The notes under the pieces: model-generated
Database searches by the model: none
What the model saw: the letters and a program-made list of their open reading frames with translations, nothing else
Told to the model about the DNA's origin: nothing
Program-made: the position numbers and the translations under genes
From: Wurfbainia villosa
Taxonomy: Eukaryota; Streptophyta; Magnoliopsida; Zingiberales; Zingiberaceae
DNA: 64,000 nt
Assembly (NCBI GenBank): GCA_025175895.1
Contig: JAKLTH010000283.1
Span: 1,550,001 to 1,614,000, forward strand
Direction of reading: 5' to 3'
Shown here: positions 9,866 to 22,290 of the stretch, piece after piece
Layout of the letters: each line of letters starts with the position of its first letter
Numbering within the stretch: the stretch's first letter is position 1

Positions 9866-11510
9866 TTAGTCTGTTTCTTATTTGTCGCCGGCGCATAAAT
9901 GACATTATGGCAACACTCTTATACTCTTATATTGTACTACTTGCGTGTCGGGGACATCATCGCAGATTTACATACTCCCGCACTTACCTCCTCGGGGCCA
10001 GGTGGCGAGCTAGTTGGGCAGATTCCCAACTTTTTGGATATATTGTTGTTCCAAAAGAAACAGCAGGTTACCGATTAAAAGACTAAATCCAAATGACTAG
10101 TATAGTCGTGTTAAAATTTAAAAAGATAAAGGATCAATTTTTGAAGGTGACGATCAAATTATCGATGATTCTGTATTTCTTCACTAGCCATCTAACATCT
10201 GATTTACTCTCTTCTACACGTAGGAATAGCGATGGAGAATACTAATATAATTGTTCCACATCCTTTGAGCCAAAAGAGCTCGACTAAAACAAAAAAATAC
10301 TTAAAAAAGTATTTCATTTTAAATTTTTACAAACATTTCTAATTATCCATATAATTAAAATGCATTTTCTCTTTTAATAAATATTAAAATAATTTTGATC
10401 AAAATTGCACCGATCAAAATTATTTGTACCTTTAGAATGAAATGTCTTCCTCTTTCAACTATTCAATTATAAATAAAAACATTATCTTAATTAAAAAAAA
10501 AAAAGGTGTTCTTTTAATAATATAAAAAAAATTAAGAGTGCCTTTTTTTTATTTTTTATTTTTATTTTCACTCGGTCCAATACTATTAATTTTATTTCTT
10601 TACAAATTACTTTATGTTAAGGCATTGAAAAGGGATATTTCTTCAAATACCCCAAATTCTAAATCTCCTCCTTACGAGAGTTGAAAATGGCATTAGTATC
10701 CCGAGGCTTCGGTGCACCAGCAAGATACAAGCGGTGTAAAATTAAACATCAAAAATTTCTTTTAAATATAATGATAAATTGTGCACACTGTATCGTTGAA
10801 TTATCTATCACGTGCTTTTCGAATGAAAAACTTTCGTAAAGTCAAATCATCTATCTCCAGAATTAATCGAGTCAAAATATCTGAATATTTGATGACAATT
10901 AAAAAAAATAAAATTATTACAAATCATCGAGCAAAATAAAAAATAATATAAAAAAAAATATGAGAATGTGAATGGGTTAGGAGCCCGCCTGGATGCTAGT
11001 GTTTTTTTAATTATTTGAAAGTGAAATATTTCATATTGAAATATGAAATATTTAAAGAATAAAATATTTATTTAATGATGTGGACGCAAAAAAATATGAA
11101 TATTTAGAAAAAATATATAAGCCTAAGGTAGAAACAATTTTAATTTAAAAATATTGTAACGCGGAAGTAGTATCCAATAAAATTACTAAAATAATATCGG
11201 ATAGTCTCGAAAAAGATAATACTTTAAGATAATTTAGCATAATACGCTAATAAATTTTTGGCCTTTCTAAGACTTAAACTAGTTAATAAAAAAACTGGAG
11301 TGCATTGTGACGCCAATTACTGAGCTTAGCTCCTTGGAGATGAAGCAACTTCGTGGCAAAGTAAACTCTGCTGATGACATCTGCTTAAATTTAAGGAATA
11401 ATTTTATAATAAAAAGTATTTTTTGACTTATGTGTGTGATTAGTTCATAAGTTCAAAGTTTTTATTTTTTATATTAATTATGGATGAATTCACGTAACAT
11501 ATTCAAATTA
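9866..11510. other. Intergenic, AT-rich, no gene seen
   Basis: Begins with the presumed P450 promoter. The rest is AT-rich with A/T homopolymers. No ORF of convincing composition and no repeat boundary seen. Confidence 0.5.
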
Positions 11511-11519
11511 TAATATTAT

Positions 11520-12265
11520 AATATATATTATTTATAGATGATATTATTTTAATAGATAAAATACGTAAATAAGTAAATACTAAATTAGAATCTTGATAAA
11601 AAAAATACTATAAGTAAAAGGTTTTAAATTTAGTAGAGTAAAAATAGAATATATAAAATAAATGTTAAGATAGGAGATAACGAATTATCTGAAACTGAAA
11701 ACTTTAAATATGTAGAATTATTTTTACAAGATAATGAAAAGATTGAGAGAGATATCTTATATAGAACATAAACAAGAAGATTGAAATCGAAGAAAAACGT
11801 CGAATGTTTTATGTGATCGTAAAGTACATTTAAAATTTAAAGAAAAATTCTATAAAACGATAATTAAACCTGCTATGTTATACGACACTGAATATTCAAC
11901 TGCGACTCAAGCACATGAACCAAAGATGAGAGTTGTAAAAATGCAAATGCTAAAATGAATGTGTGAACATACGAGGATAGTCAAAATAAGAAATGAAAAT
12001 ATTAGAGAGAAAGTCAGGATTGCATCTATTGAGGAAAAATCTAAAAAATATATTTAAGGTGATACGAACATGTACTCAGTAAGTGATGTAGGCAATAACA
12101 AATACATACATCAAACGAGAAAGAAAACAAAAAAAAACCTGACTAACAACAATAAAATATGATAAAATTTATTTAAATATAGATGAAGATATAGTAGGAA
12201 ATAAGGTTCAATGACGTAGAAGGATCAATATAGTCTATCCCACCTAGTAAAATAAAACTTTGATT
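11520..12265 (+). mobile_element. LINE (L1-type) 3' remnant, decayed
   Basis: A degenerate plus-strand translation with many stops and shifts resembles the C-terminal end of plant LINE ORF2: a diverged RT active-site region near 11540, then pieces like LCDRKVHLKFK, KPAMLYDTE and MRVVKMQMLKWMC (about 11800-11965). Related remnants lie at 25.1-25.6, 48.0-48.7 and 63.3-63.7 kb. Boundaries are approximate. Confidence 0.75.
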
Positions 12266-12391
12266 GTTATTGTTGTGTGATTGATTCATCTAGTTCTAAC
12301 AATCCGACCAGACCAACTGATCGGCTTAAATTGCCTAGACTAGATGACAGACTTGATCGACCCTGTCCGAATGAATGCGTAAGAGACTAAA

Positions 12392-12820
12392 ATGGTAGGG
12401 GAGTCTAATGCAAACCCCGTTCCCCCTGCAAGACCGTATACTTCAGAGTGTTCTACTCAGTCGGATCGACAACCCCTCTGGCATCCAAGTGCATCAATGT
12501 TGCAGGAAGCAGACAAACACACAAACTCTCAACATCAAGAATATCACAACTCTGCAACTTACCTTGACCTTGACGAGAAGAATGGTGGAAGCTCATCTTA
12601 CAGTCTGGGAGAAAGGACAGATGAAAGTCTGGAACTTGAGGAACAGAGGCATGTTCCATCAGTAGCAGCACTTGATTTGTTTCTTCTGCCACTTCCCCCT
12701 TTTGAGGTCGTGCAATTCACTGTTCATGCTTATCTAGTAGACACAAATTTGATCAAACATATTTATGCTAAAAGATCTGTGAGAATCATAGAATTCAAAA
12801 TTCAGGGAAAAAAAAAATAG
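12392..12820 (+). CDS. Hypothetical ORF or gene fragment, 142 residues
   Basis: ATG at 12392. The product is hydrophilic and rich in Ser, Glu and Gln up to about residue 90, with EKNGGSSSYSLGERTDESLELEEQ, then a more hydrophobic stretch (ALDLFLLPLPPFEVVQFTVHAYLVD) and a basic end. I do not recognise the family. Codon-like composition fades after about 12700, which could mean an exon that splices out there or a captured fragment. It starts 130 bp after a LINE remnant and no continuing exon was found downstream. Confidence 0.3.
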   Translation: MVGESNANPVPPARPYTSECSTQSDRQPLWHPSASMLQEADKHTNSQHQEYHNSATYLDLDEKNGGSSSYSLGERTDESLELEEQRHVPSVAALDLFLLPLPPFEVVQFTVHAYLVDTNLIKHIYAKRSVRIIEFKIQGKKK

Positions 12821-15800
12821 TTCTCTTAGCATTAAGAGTAATTTAGATACACAATGAGATAATGAAAAGTGCACAATTTGATTATTATTTAATCAAAAGC
12901 CATTTTTGTTTCCATTTTTTTAATCAAAATGCAAATAATCAAAATAATCTCAAGGGTCCGATATGCATTAACCTAACTAAATTTAAGACTGTAAAACTCG
13001 CTGAACCCATTTATACAAGTCAATTAAACAGCTAAAAAAGGGGATTATGGAGTCAAAAAACTATTTGCTACTTCATACTGCAGCTAGGACAAAAAAAAAT
13101 CTTCAAAAACAAATAGCTTGTTCTTCTTGGTTACCAAATATAAGTCATACTGCAACACGAAGGATAGACTAAGTCGGTCCTCTGACCACTGTGTATAGTT
13201 GTTGCATTGCTCATCCAATTTGCTGAAGAACTTGAAAAAGGTTTGTTGCTCCAACACCTGCACAGGTAATTGCTAAAGAATCATTACGCTGAACAAAAGC
13301 AGCAGCAATGTGTGGATGTACTACAGGAAGTTTAAATAACAGTTCACAAGTAATGTACCAAGTAGCACAGTTTACTGTTGGATATTGCAGACTGCAGAAG
13401 GAATAGAAAACGAATAGAGTTTGTTAATAGGCAATACTGTAAGTGAAGTGAGAACTCACATTAGAGTGTGAAATTGGATAGAGTTTCGTTTTGTTGTTAG
13501 AATTGTAGTATCGTTCTGATACTGATTGCTAAGAATAGAGCAACTGATCAGGCCCATAGAGCATCAGGTTGGAAATTCCTAATCAGATCCGCAGGGCACT
13601 ATGACAATTAAACACCTCGTCAGATTGACGGTCAAAAACCAACCAACCAAGTCCCAAGACTAGTTAGAAAAAATCACTAAGTGTTCGAGGTGTTGCTTTC
13701 CAACCCCTTGCAACTTAAACCAATCAAAAGATGATGCCTTTAACAAAACTTAAATGTTTATCTTTATCGAATCCATTGATACAGACAATTAAAAGGTTAA
13801 GAGAATAAAAAACTAAATAGCTCTCGTACATCAGTTTAGTTGTTTATGCCCTCTCTATTTGTGCCTTCAAATTCTTCTATGTTGCAACTCATATTCTAGC
13901 ATGTTACATATTCATAGGACTTATCCAAAATTCTAAACTCAAATACTGATATACATAATCCTTAACTCCGTCCTTGTGTAAACTCATTGCCATCTAGGTC
14001 AGCTGTACATGGGCTTCTTACAACGTGAACTTCATCTTAGTGAGCTTATACAAGCAATGATATTGTATGTAAAATTGGCAGGCTAAATTGATTTCTAGGT
14101 TATTTTACAGGAAAATGAGTATTAACCTCCCCAGGATAGAACATTTTCCAAAACAGAATAGATTTCATAGTTCATGTAACACTACAAGAATGATTCTCAC
14201 AACATAGCAAAGTTGGCAATAATTAAGTTCTCTTTATTGTTTTCAATTATGAAATCAATTAGTAATGAAAGGATAAGCAGTTAACATTTTCCTTTCCTTT
14301 CCAAGGAGCACAAACACTCTTGCATATGTCAACCGTACTGTCAAAGCATAACTTATAGACATGAGAGATATTTTCTTAAAACAATGTCAAATCTCTTTTG
14401 CAGAACAAAATGTAAAAGTATAATTGGTGTAAGTTCCATATTATTTGCATATCATATAACAGGCAAACTTCCATGTTTTGTATGAGATATCCTTTGTACA
14501 GTGAGAAGAAATTACAAGATGGAGTTTTCATTCGCAAGCAGTTTGATGTAAAGAAACATTTTTTAACAGAGAATATAATTATAACCCATGAGGCATCCCT
14601 AACATTAGGTCTTCAAATCACGGGGAGATTGATTCAACTATCACTTGAAAGGAGTGATTGGCAGCTTTGACCAAAAGAGAAGTTGATAGATTGGATTGAC
14701 ACAAGATTGATTCACAAGGGAAATAAATAGGTGTTTAATTAGGTGAGACAATTTTTTGGGTTTTGAATGTAAGGCATCTCTAATCCTAGGTATAGGAGAG
14801 ACTAGAGAGATCCTGAGAAGAGGCGAGGTCTCCCGCTTCTCAAGAAAGAAACTTGCAAGCGAAGAATTGTGCTTTTGTAGGTACACTACCCATAGTTACT
14901 GTGGCAGTGTTGGCAGAGGCTTGGAGAAAGATTTGACAAGATGGTAATGATGATGGGGGGAAGAAACCCTCTAGTGCCATATTGAAGTGGAATGGAGTGG
15001 AAGAGGAAAAATAATAGTACAACATTTCATTTCACACCTTATAGGTAGCAAGACAAGACGAGACGAGATAAACTAATCTACATGGGAATCTAATTCATAC
15101 AATATGTCTAGGGGATGTTGCATTATTGTATCATCTAGCTAGCATCTCTCAGCACAAAAGTCAACAACAAGGTACTGAGTAAACCCCTTAGAAAGATAAT
15201 GTTTGCTACTGACATCAAAACTTCGATGACTATTCATTTTAAAACTGATATTGATATTTCAATCACACCTAAGCAAAAGAGAAAGTGGATTCTTTATTTG
15301 TAATCATATCAGTAATTAGTGCCAAAAAAAGATATTTGAATACTCAACATTCTCTTAAGTTCACAACATGCACTTTTCCAATTTACATAAAATTATCTTA
15401 CGTGAAAACACTATCAGAGTGCTTTTTTCTACAGAGTTTAAACGTCTGAAAAGGACATACATTTTATTGTGGTGTTTTGACTAACAAAATATCTTATCCC
15501 TCATCAAGAATGTGACAAATTGCAACAGATGTTATTAGTAAAACTTAAGCTGATCTAAAAGTTGACTTTTACAGTGATTTTAAGACCATTTATAGGAAAA
15601 TAGCACAAAAGTGAGAGAGTTGAGTGCAAAATACCTTAAATCATATATAAAGGATAATGCAATCATACAGTTCATAAGAGGTAACATTCAGGGAAAGGGG
15701 CTACCTTCTAAAGTATATTTGTGTCCGTTACAATCAGAAGGGCAACTTTATTCATCCTGAAAACGTATGCCAAGTTAAAATAAAGCAGTAACATATATAT

Positions 15801-16439
15801 GAGTTACCAAGCTATGTGAGATTAGAAATACCCAAATGTATGCAAGTATTCATCAAATTGCCATAACTTTTTATTAAAATTAATTGGCCAAAAAAGGTGC
15901 AACATGCATATGCTAAAGATCCAAATAATTGACAATGATCACTATTGGAGTATAAACTAGACCATTCATATGATACCAGTGCTAAGGCACTTCATCTGCC
16001 CTAGTACCCTTGTCCAATACAACACTCCAAGTCAGACACTTTTGCCCTGATTGTACACATGTAAGAATTATCATATATGAGATCTCGAACACCTGGATCA
16101 TATCTATGTTGGATATGCATACCAGAGCTGATATCACAGGTATAGAGCTCAAGTAACAAGTTTGTCTGTGAAAACACTACTAAGATGACACCTCTACAAG
16201 TATATTGGATTGACACGCTGAGATGGCAATTTTTAAAGATTCGCCATTTGTTCTCAATCTATTGGACAGCAAAGTTTCCAAGGGTCCTTTAGAATCTAGC
16301 TATGCTGCTGAGCATCAGAAAATGTCATCATTGATGTATTTGCCTTGAGTCGCAAAGAAAGATCATGGGCAACCTCTGATGCTTGGAATTGATAATATGG
16401 AATGGAAGGAACAGTGTGATTCAACTAATAATCTTTCAT
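12821..16439. other. Intergenic, no gene seen
   Basis: Moderately AT-rich and unique-looking. ORFs are short (up to 81 codons at 14473-14947 and on the opposite strand) and lack family motifs. The last few hundred bases probably include the 3' UTR of the minus-strand nucleotide kinase gene. Confidence 0.5.
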
Positions 16440-16564
16440 TCACTTGCTGCCCTCATGCCGCTGTTTTGCCCATAGGTTGATTAATGTACTCCTTGGTTGT
16501 GACTAATCAATTCCCAATCCAAAATGTATTATAAGGGCAGTAGGGATTGGCTATCTTTAGCTAT

Positions 16565-19368
16565 TTACATTTTTAATATATCTGGTAGGCTCTTAGTTTT
16601 TCTGCGATCCATGAAAAACATGTAGGTGAATCTTAAACATATAGACGAACCATATCCAAATCTTACTTTTGCAGGGAACGCTGCAAAAATGGCCTTCACA
16701 TCTTCAAAAACTTCATCAATGGGCTTCATAGCATCAATCTGCAAATGGTTCAGACCATCAGTTCTCAGCATATTCTCAGGGAGACATATTTGGTATTGCT
16801 TGTCCAAATTGATGGTGGGAAAAAATTATAAAAATAGCTATAAACATAAGATATTCACATGGTTTGATTAAATTGAGGGATGATAAACTAAAAGTAACTA
16901 ATGATCAAAAAGGTGATCAAGCAATATTGACCAAGAAGAAAGTCAACAAAATGGATCAGTCAAAAGAAATACTAGGGTATTATAGGGAATGAGATGAAAA
17001 CCCATACCAATCAAAAGGAACTGACAATGAAAATGGGAATTTTGAAAGACATATAGTAGGAAACAAGCACTTCAACCAACTGTCAGAAGCGAACAGGTCA
17101 TGGATACCTTTCGAACTTTGCCCTTCTGGTCATAATACTCGATCACAGGTAAACTAGATTCAATAAAAACTCTGAAACGCTTCCTTATTGTCTCAATGTT
17201 ATCATCATCTCTCCCCTGAATCATACAGCAAATTAGTATAAGATAACTGTGACAGGAAAAAAAATTGAGATCAAATGATTAAACCTGGTTGCGACTTAAA
17301 AGTCGCTGTTCCATCTCTTCCTCTGAACAATCAAAGAAAAGTATAAATTCTGGCTCAAGTTTTGTCTGTGATAACAAAGAGAAAATGAAGGGTAAAAACA
17401 AGTGCAAACAAACTTAGAGATGATCATGAAGCTATATGCAAAGTATCGACTTACAACATTCTCAAAAGTAGCACGGTTCTCTTCATTTCGAGGAAATCCA
17501 TCAATTAGGAACTTGTCGTTTCCACTCTCAAGGATAGCCTTTTTTAAAAGCTCAACTGTAATTTCCGAAGGGACAATTTTACCTTCCTTTATCATGTTTG
17601 AGATCAAGGTACTGCAAAATGTAGAAAGGATATATATGAGACAAACCTTCCAACCAACAGAGAAAAAGGTTGAGATGGAATATGGTAATTTATAGGAACA
17701 TATCACACTTGTATGGCTTTGAAGAAAAGAGTTAATAATAACTAACAAGCTCTAGTAGAAACTATGACACCCCATTTTATAGACAACAACAACAATAATA
17801 ATAATAATAAAGCTCGGTGCACGAAGCTCGCATCTTGTGGGGTTCCAAGGAAGGGTCTATTATACGCAGTTTTATCCTGCTTTGCAATAGATTGTTTACA
17901 AGACTCAAATTCGTGACCTCTAATAGCATTGCGCCAAGGCTCCCCTTCATTTTATAGACAACAATACTCGATGAAAATTTGGGATAATAGCGTTCCACTT
18001 GAAACTCTTAGGAAGCCTTTAGTATAAATTCCTAGACAAAACAACATAATTTGGGATATCAAACTATTTTTTCGGATAGAACAAATTGATGGCTCATTTC
18101 CCAATGGAAATTTTACTTATATCTTTCTTCTCATAAATCCTCTAGCATAATTTGCTCTACAAAACAAGTGAGTTTAGAGAGTCAAAATAATTTGGAATAA
18201 CAGGACTTTCAGACCAGGGTTATAATGGATTGATATGTGATTTAGACATTTTGAAAGCAAGGGGCATGAAGCCCTCAAAAGAATCTGCCTAATGTAAATG
18301 GGTCACTTATAAGCACAAGTTGTATTTCTACAGCACATATACCTACATTACATTCAGGTAAAATCAGGTTGAAATAACTCCAGTTGTCCACCTAAAATTG
18401 TTTTCTATCCAGTTATTTTGGAAGAATGTTTTCAAGTCCGACAGTAGAGATCATGACATATGAACTAAGATATCAATCCAAGCAATGCCAACATAATCCT
18501 ATTTAAATGATCTGGGATGCAAGAGAATATATTAATATCAACAAGAAACACCTGCATACTGCCTGAATGTAGAACATTTAAACAAGAAATTTATTGCCTC
18601 ATACCCATTTTCTGAGCCAGATTTGATTTCTGCTCGCAGAAGATCACCAGCACTAAGATGAGTGAACCCAAATTTTTCCACAATTTTTGAACATTGTGAA
18701 CCCTTTCCACTGCCAGGACCACCTGTTACATAAAAGTTAAACAACAAAGCAAGAATAACCCAGTAGGGAAAGGAAACTGACATTAAAGGATCTAGTCATT
18801 GAATTTACGCAAATTAATCAGCATAAAACCTCAATTATAAATTTCATGACGCAGGGTATAAAAACAAAGAGATGCTTATAAGTAAGCACTAGAAAGCATC
18901 ACATGATCATATCATCGTGATACTGTATCTTATTTATTTTAGAGGTGCATTTTCTGAGAATTTTCTATAAATTATATAGGAGAAATAGCAAGGAGCTCTT
19001 ACCTAACACAAAAACTAGAGTGATCTTTTTGTCACCTGGAAAGGCTCCATTGCCTTCCTGCATCTAAGGAGCAAACAAGTCCCTATGAGACTACTTTATT
19101 AGAGTTAATCTTCTCAAAAAAAAAAAAATGGACAAAAAATTATTAAATTGTGAATCAAGATATCAAGATTAGTCCTACAACTGAAAAATGTCACCTTACT
19201 AGAAATGGCACAAACAATCCCAGGCAAGTTATCCTTTGTACCATTCTTAGGAAATCAATTCCCAGTGGAAAATAAGTGAAGCTACAATGAAAAGCATTCC
19301 AACAAACAAATTCATAGTTAGGTGAAATCAAGAACTGTTACCATGCTCGAATCTGTGTTTGTCTCCAT
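16565..19368 (-). CDS. PYR6: UMP-CMP kinase (multi-exon)
   Basis: Transfers phosphate from ATP to UMP/CMP (pyrimidine nucleotide synthesis); a small adenylate-kinase-fold enzyme, probably cytosolic. Coding exons, all in phase with GT-AG junctions: 19342-19368, 19003-19063, 18605-18722, 17455-17611, 17285-17365, 17108-17215 and a last exon from 16738. Motifs in order: P-loop GGPGSGKG (about 29-36), HLSAGDLLRAEIKSGSENG (NMP-binding), IVPSEIT, FLIDGFPRNEEN, FFDCSEEEM, and LID-type GRDDDNIETIRKRF. This matches plant UMK throughout. A non-coding 5' exon likely ends near 19962. The C-terminus is uncertain: read-through stops at 16565 (240-241 residues); a GTAAGA donor after 16667 could instead join a small exon 16440-16502 (about 228 residues). 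A SINE sits in the intron between 17611 and 18605. Confidence 0.9.
17773..17964 (-). mobile_element. tRNA-derived SINE with perfect 17-bp target-site duplication
   Basis: Perfect 17-bp direct repeats CATTTTATAGACAACAA flank the element (17773-17789 and 17948-17964). The 158-bp body lies on the minus strand. Its 5' end has GGGGAGCCTTGGCGCAATG (A-box-like). A decayed B box follows (GAATTTGAGTC), and the 3' tail is a (TTATTA/TTGTTG) run rather than poly(A). The layout is that of plant tRNA-derived SINEs. It lies in a UMP-CMP kinase intron, opposite no coding sequence, and does not touch the splice sites. Confidence 0.92.
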
Positions 19369-20230
19369 CAGTGAAATGTTTTGAATGGCAAAATCTGCAA
19401 AGGCAAACTAATTTAGCCTATTTCAGCACAACTTACGTGCGTGGCAACCAAAATGCATAAATACTCAGAAAAAAAAGGCAACACAGCCTAAAGGCTTTAG
19501 AAATGGATTTTCTGCCTAGTGTCACAACGAAATTTACAGGATCATCAAGCGGTACCAATGACCTATGAGGATATCAAAGAAACACCATCAATTCATGAAA
19601 AGAGACTATAACATTTGAAATCCAACGAACATCTTCATGGGCGAAACTATAAATAAATAAATACATAAAATCATTCAACTAACACCACCAATTCTACCAT
19701 CTACAATAACATAACAAACCAGAAACATATATCTTGCAGCCAAAACCTACAAACGAGCACATTGTCAATAAAAAATGATTTATGAAGATTCATCAGAAGC
19801 AATTCACCAGACCTACAGCAGCGCAAGGCGGCAAACCTCGAACCCAATATCAGAAAACATCAGATCTTCAAGTTATATAGCCAGAGAAAAGATCAAAACA
19901 GAGGAATCGCATCAAATTCTGTGACAGCAAGTAGAGGCCAAAGAAAACGGGATCCGATACCTGAGAGCGAGATCTTCGATTCCGATGCGTTTCTCCTCCG
20001 CTATTCGCACCGAGGGTTGGAATGGAACCTGAATGAAACCAAACTCGCGTACGGAAATCGAAATCGATACCGAAACCGAAATGGAAGCCGAGATCTCAGG
20101 CAAGCAAAAAAAAAAAATACGGATTGAGAAATCAATGAAATCGAGCGGATGATAAACGGAAGGGTTTGGAGAGCCGCTAAGAACACTTCGAACTCCTACG
20201 CACCGCCAGCGTTGGCCGATCAATTCCATT

Positions 20231-20238
20231 ATAAATAC
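20231..20238 (-). promoter_or_regulatory. Possible TATA element of the UMP-CMP kinase gene
   Basis: The minus strand reads TATTTATA here, with a CCAAT motif about 20 bases further upstream near 20253. It lies some 270 bp upstream of the inferred donor of the non-coding first exon. Spacing is plausible but the start site is not known. Confidence 0.4.
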
Positions 20239-20525
20239 CCACCCCCAGTGGAATTGATTGGCTCGGTACCACACGCAAAAAATGTGGGGCCCACGTCATG
20301 ATTTTGACTTGACTTTAATTTTAAGTCTCTACAAACAAATTTATTTCTAGCCCTGCAAAAAAAAATCAGCACACCGTGGCGTTGGATTTTTTGGTATTTA
20401 TTTTTAAAAATTAATATCATAATGATATTTATTTTTAAATATCAGTATGATATTAATTTTTAAAATGAACATGTTGTATTTATATATATATATATAATTA
20501 ATTGATATATAATTTATCATAAAAA

Positions 20526-20526
<1 letters not shown>

Positions 20527-20567
<41 letters not shown>
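20527..20567. repeat. (AT)n microsatellite
   Basis: An almost pure AT dinucleotide run. ORFs across it read as alternating Tyr-Ile and are artefacts. Confidence 0.9.
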
Positions 20568-20571
<4 letters not shown>

Positions 20572-20639
20572 CAGTGTACTCTTTTCTTTTATTATATAAT
20601 AACTTTCTAAAAATTTAAATCTCTTGTACATCATCGATA

Positions 20640-21010
20640 ATATAATCACATTTATAATTGATCGACGATGGCGACGATCGATTGACTGAGCGATAGCGAC
20701 GACGATGGGTCGACGGTGGCCACGATAGCGATGACGAGGCTATGACCATAGCAATCGACTAACGACCAATTAATCGATAGCGACAACGAACGGCGACGAT
20801 CGACTTCGATTGTTGAGCATCCGATACTTTTTATATTACGATTTGAAATATAATCAGATTACATAAATTTAGCTTCGCAATCCAAATTATATTATATTAT
20901 AATTTTAAAATAATAATAAATAAAATAATCAATTTTATAATATAATATGGATTACATTGTAAAACATATTACAAACTTACTAAATGCAATTTTAGATTCA
21001 TAAATCAATT
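20640..21010. repeat. CGATCG/GCGACGA-rich dispersed repeat, copy 1
   Basis: A stretch rich in CGATCGA and GCGACGA units (20650-20815) followed by AT-rich sequence with GATTACAT-type words. The same two-part structure occurs reversed at 28740-29350. Confidence 0.5.
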
Positions 21011-21600
21011 TCGATAAAAGTTTATTGATAAATTTAGGAATGGAAATGCTATAGATTTTTTTAAAGTGTCATAGATATATATTTAAAAAAATATTAATCC
21101 GAAGTCATTAATATTAATATCAATAATTAGACACAAAAAATTTCAAAATTTAATTATGATGTTGACATAATTATATTGTGATATTAATTTTTAAAAATAA
21201 ATATTATATTAATTATAGTATGTATATATTTGAGAGAGAAATATTTAATTTAAGTGGAAAAAAGAAGAGAAAAAAATCAATTGAAAATTTTTTTATGCAA
21301 AGAAAATAAATTATTGGATAAAATGAAAAGATATTATTTTTCGTAAAAGATTAAAATCCGTCAATTTAGCAGACCTCATCCATCTATTTTATAATTATTA
21401 TGTGAAAGATAAATTACGAAGGATTAATTTTTATCTTATTCTCAAAATATATTATATCTTAACCACCATATATATCCGTGGGGATGAAAAAAAATATCAT
21501 TTTCGAAATTTGAGATGTTTTTTTGGTGGACCTGAATGGTCGAAAATAATTTAATTATTAAATAAAAATTTAAAAGTATTTTAACGGATAAAAATTTATA
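21011..21600. other. AT-rich intergenic spacer
   Basis: No ORF or repeat boundary recognised. Confidence 0.4.
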
Positions 21601-21879
21601 GATCCCATCGTCGCCGCAAACCCTAACTCCTCCTCCCTCCGCCCGTTTGCCGGCGATCTCTCCCTCTCCGTGATCGAGGCGATTATACATGCGATCTAGA
21701 ATTCCTTTACTGAAAGAGGTGGGTTGTTCGCGCGCCTCCTTCTACGCCTTAAGAACTCCGATCTGTACGTCCAATTTCGGACAGCGAGATGGAGCGAAGA
21801 CTGCTTTAGCCCTCTCGCGCCAAACCGATCGCCACTTGCCCTAGCTTATCTGAAACTCCAGAGGATCCGCCATTGTTGG

Positions 21880-22290
21880 ATGGATGGCTGTTTTCCTCGG
21901 AGGCTTTTCAGTTGCTCCCTTCATTCCAACGGCGCTGGCGGCGATTCCAAAGCTCAGGCCTGCAAAATGGTTAGTGCTTAATTTGCACAATGTAGACTGG
22001 AATTTGTATCCGAAAACACTTTTGGAATCTTAATTACTTCCATTCAATCAGTACACATATCTGCCAAAAATCTCTCTTTTATGCACTGATTTTGGCCGTA
22101 GTTGGCTACTCGTATCCCCCTCTTTCCGGGGACCGAAGGCATCGAGAATGGGGAATGCTGCCGGAGTACTTGAGCAAGAGATCCCGATACACCTCGAGGA
22201 GATACTGTCTTCTGCATCTGGTCTGATCTCTTTGCCCTGGATGATCTTTTAAGCGATGGTATAGCTGCTGAGAACGTCCAGAGATTCTAG
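21880..22290 (+). pseudogene. Possible two-exon gene relic, family unknown
   Basis: A 30-codon exon-like piece (21880-21969, starting ATG-GAT-GGC) ends at a GTTAGT donor. A second piece begins after a TAG acceptor at 22102 in the same phase and reads LATRIPLFPGTEGIENGE, meets TGA at 22171-22173, then continues coherently (FCIWSDLFALDDLLSDG) to TAG at 22288-22290. Upstream (21600-21720) looks like a gene 5' region with CCCTAACTCC and pyrimidine tracts. I do not recognise the family. It could be a decayed gene or an unfinished annotation with different splicing. Confidence 0.35.

Noticed and set aside
20404..20649. ORF with alternating Tyr-Ile
   Set aside because: Translation of the (AT)n microsatellite.
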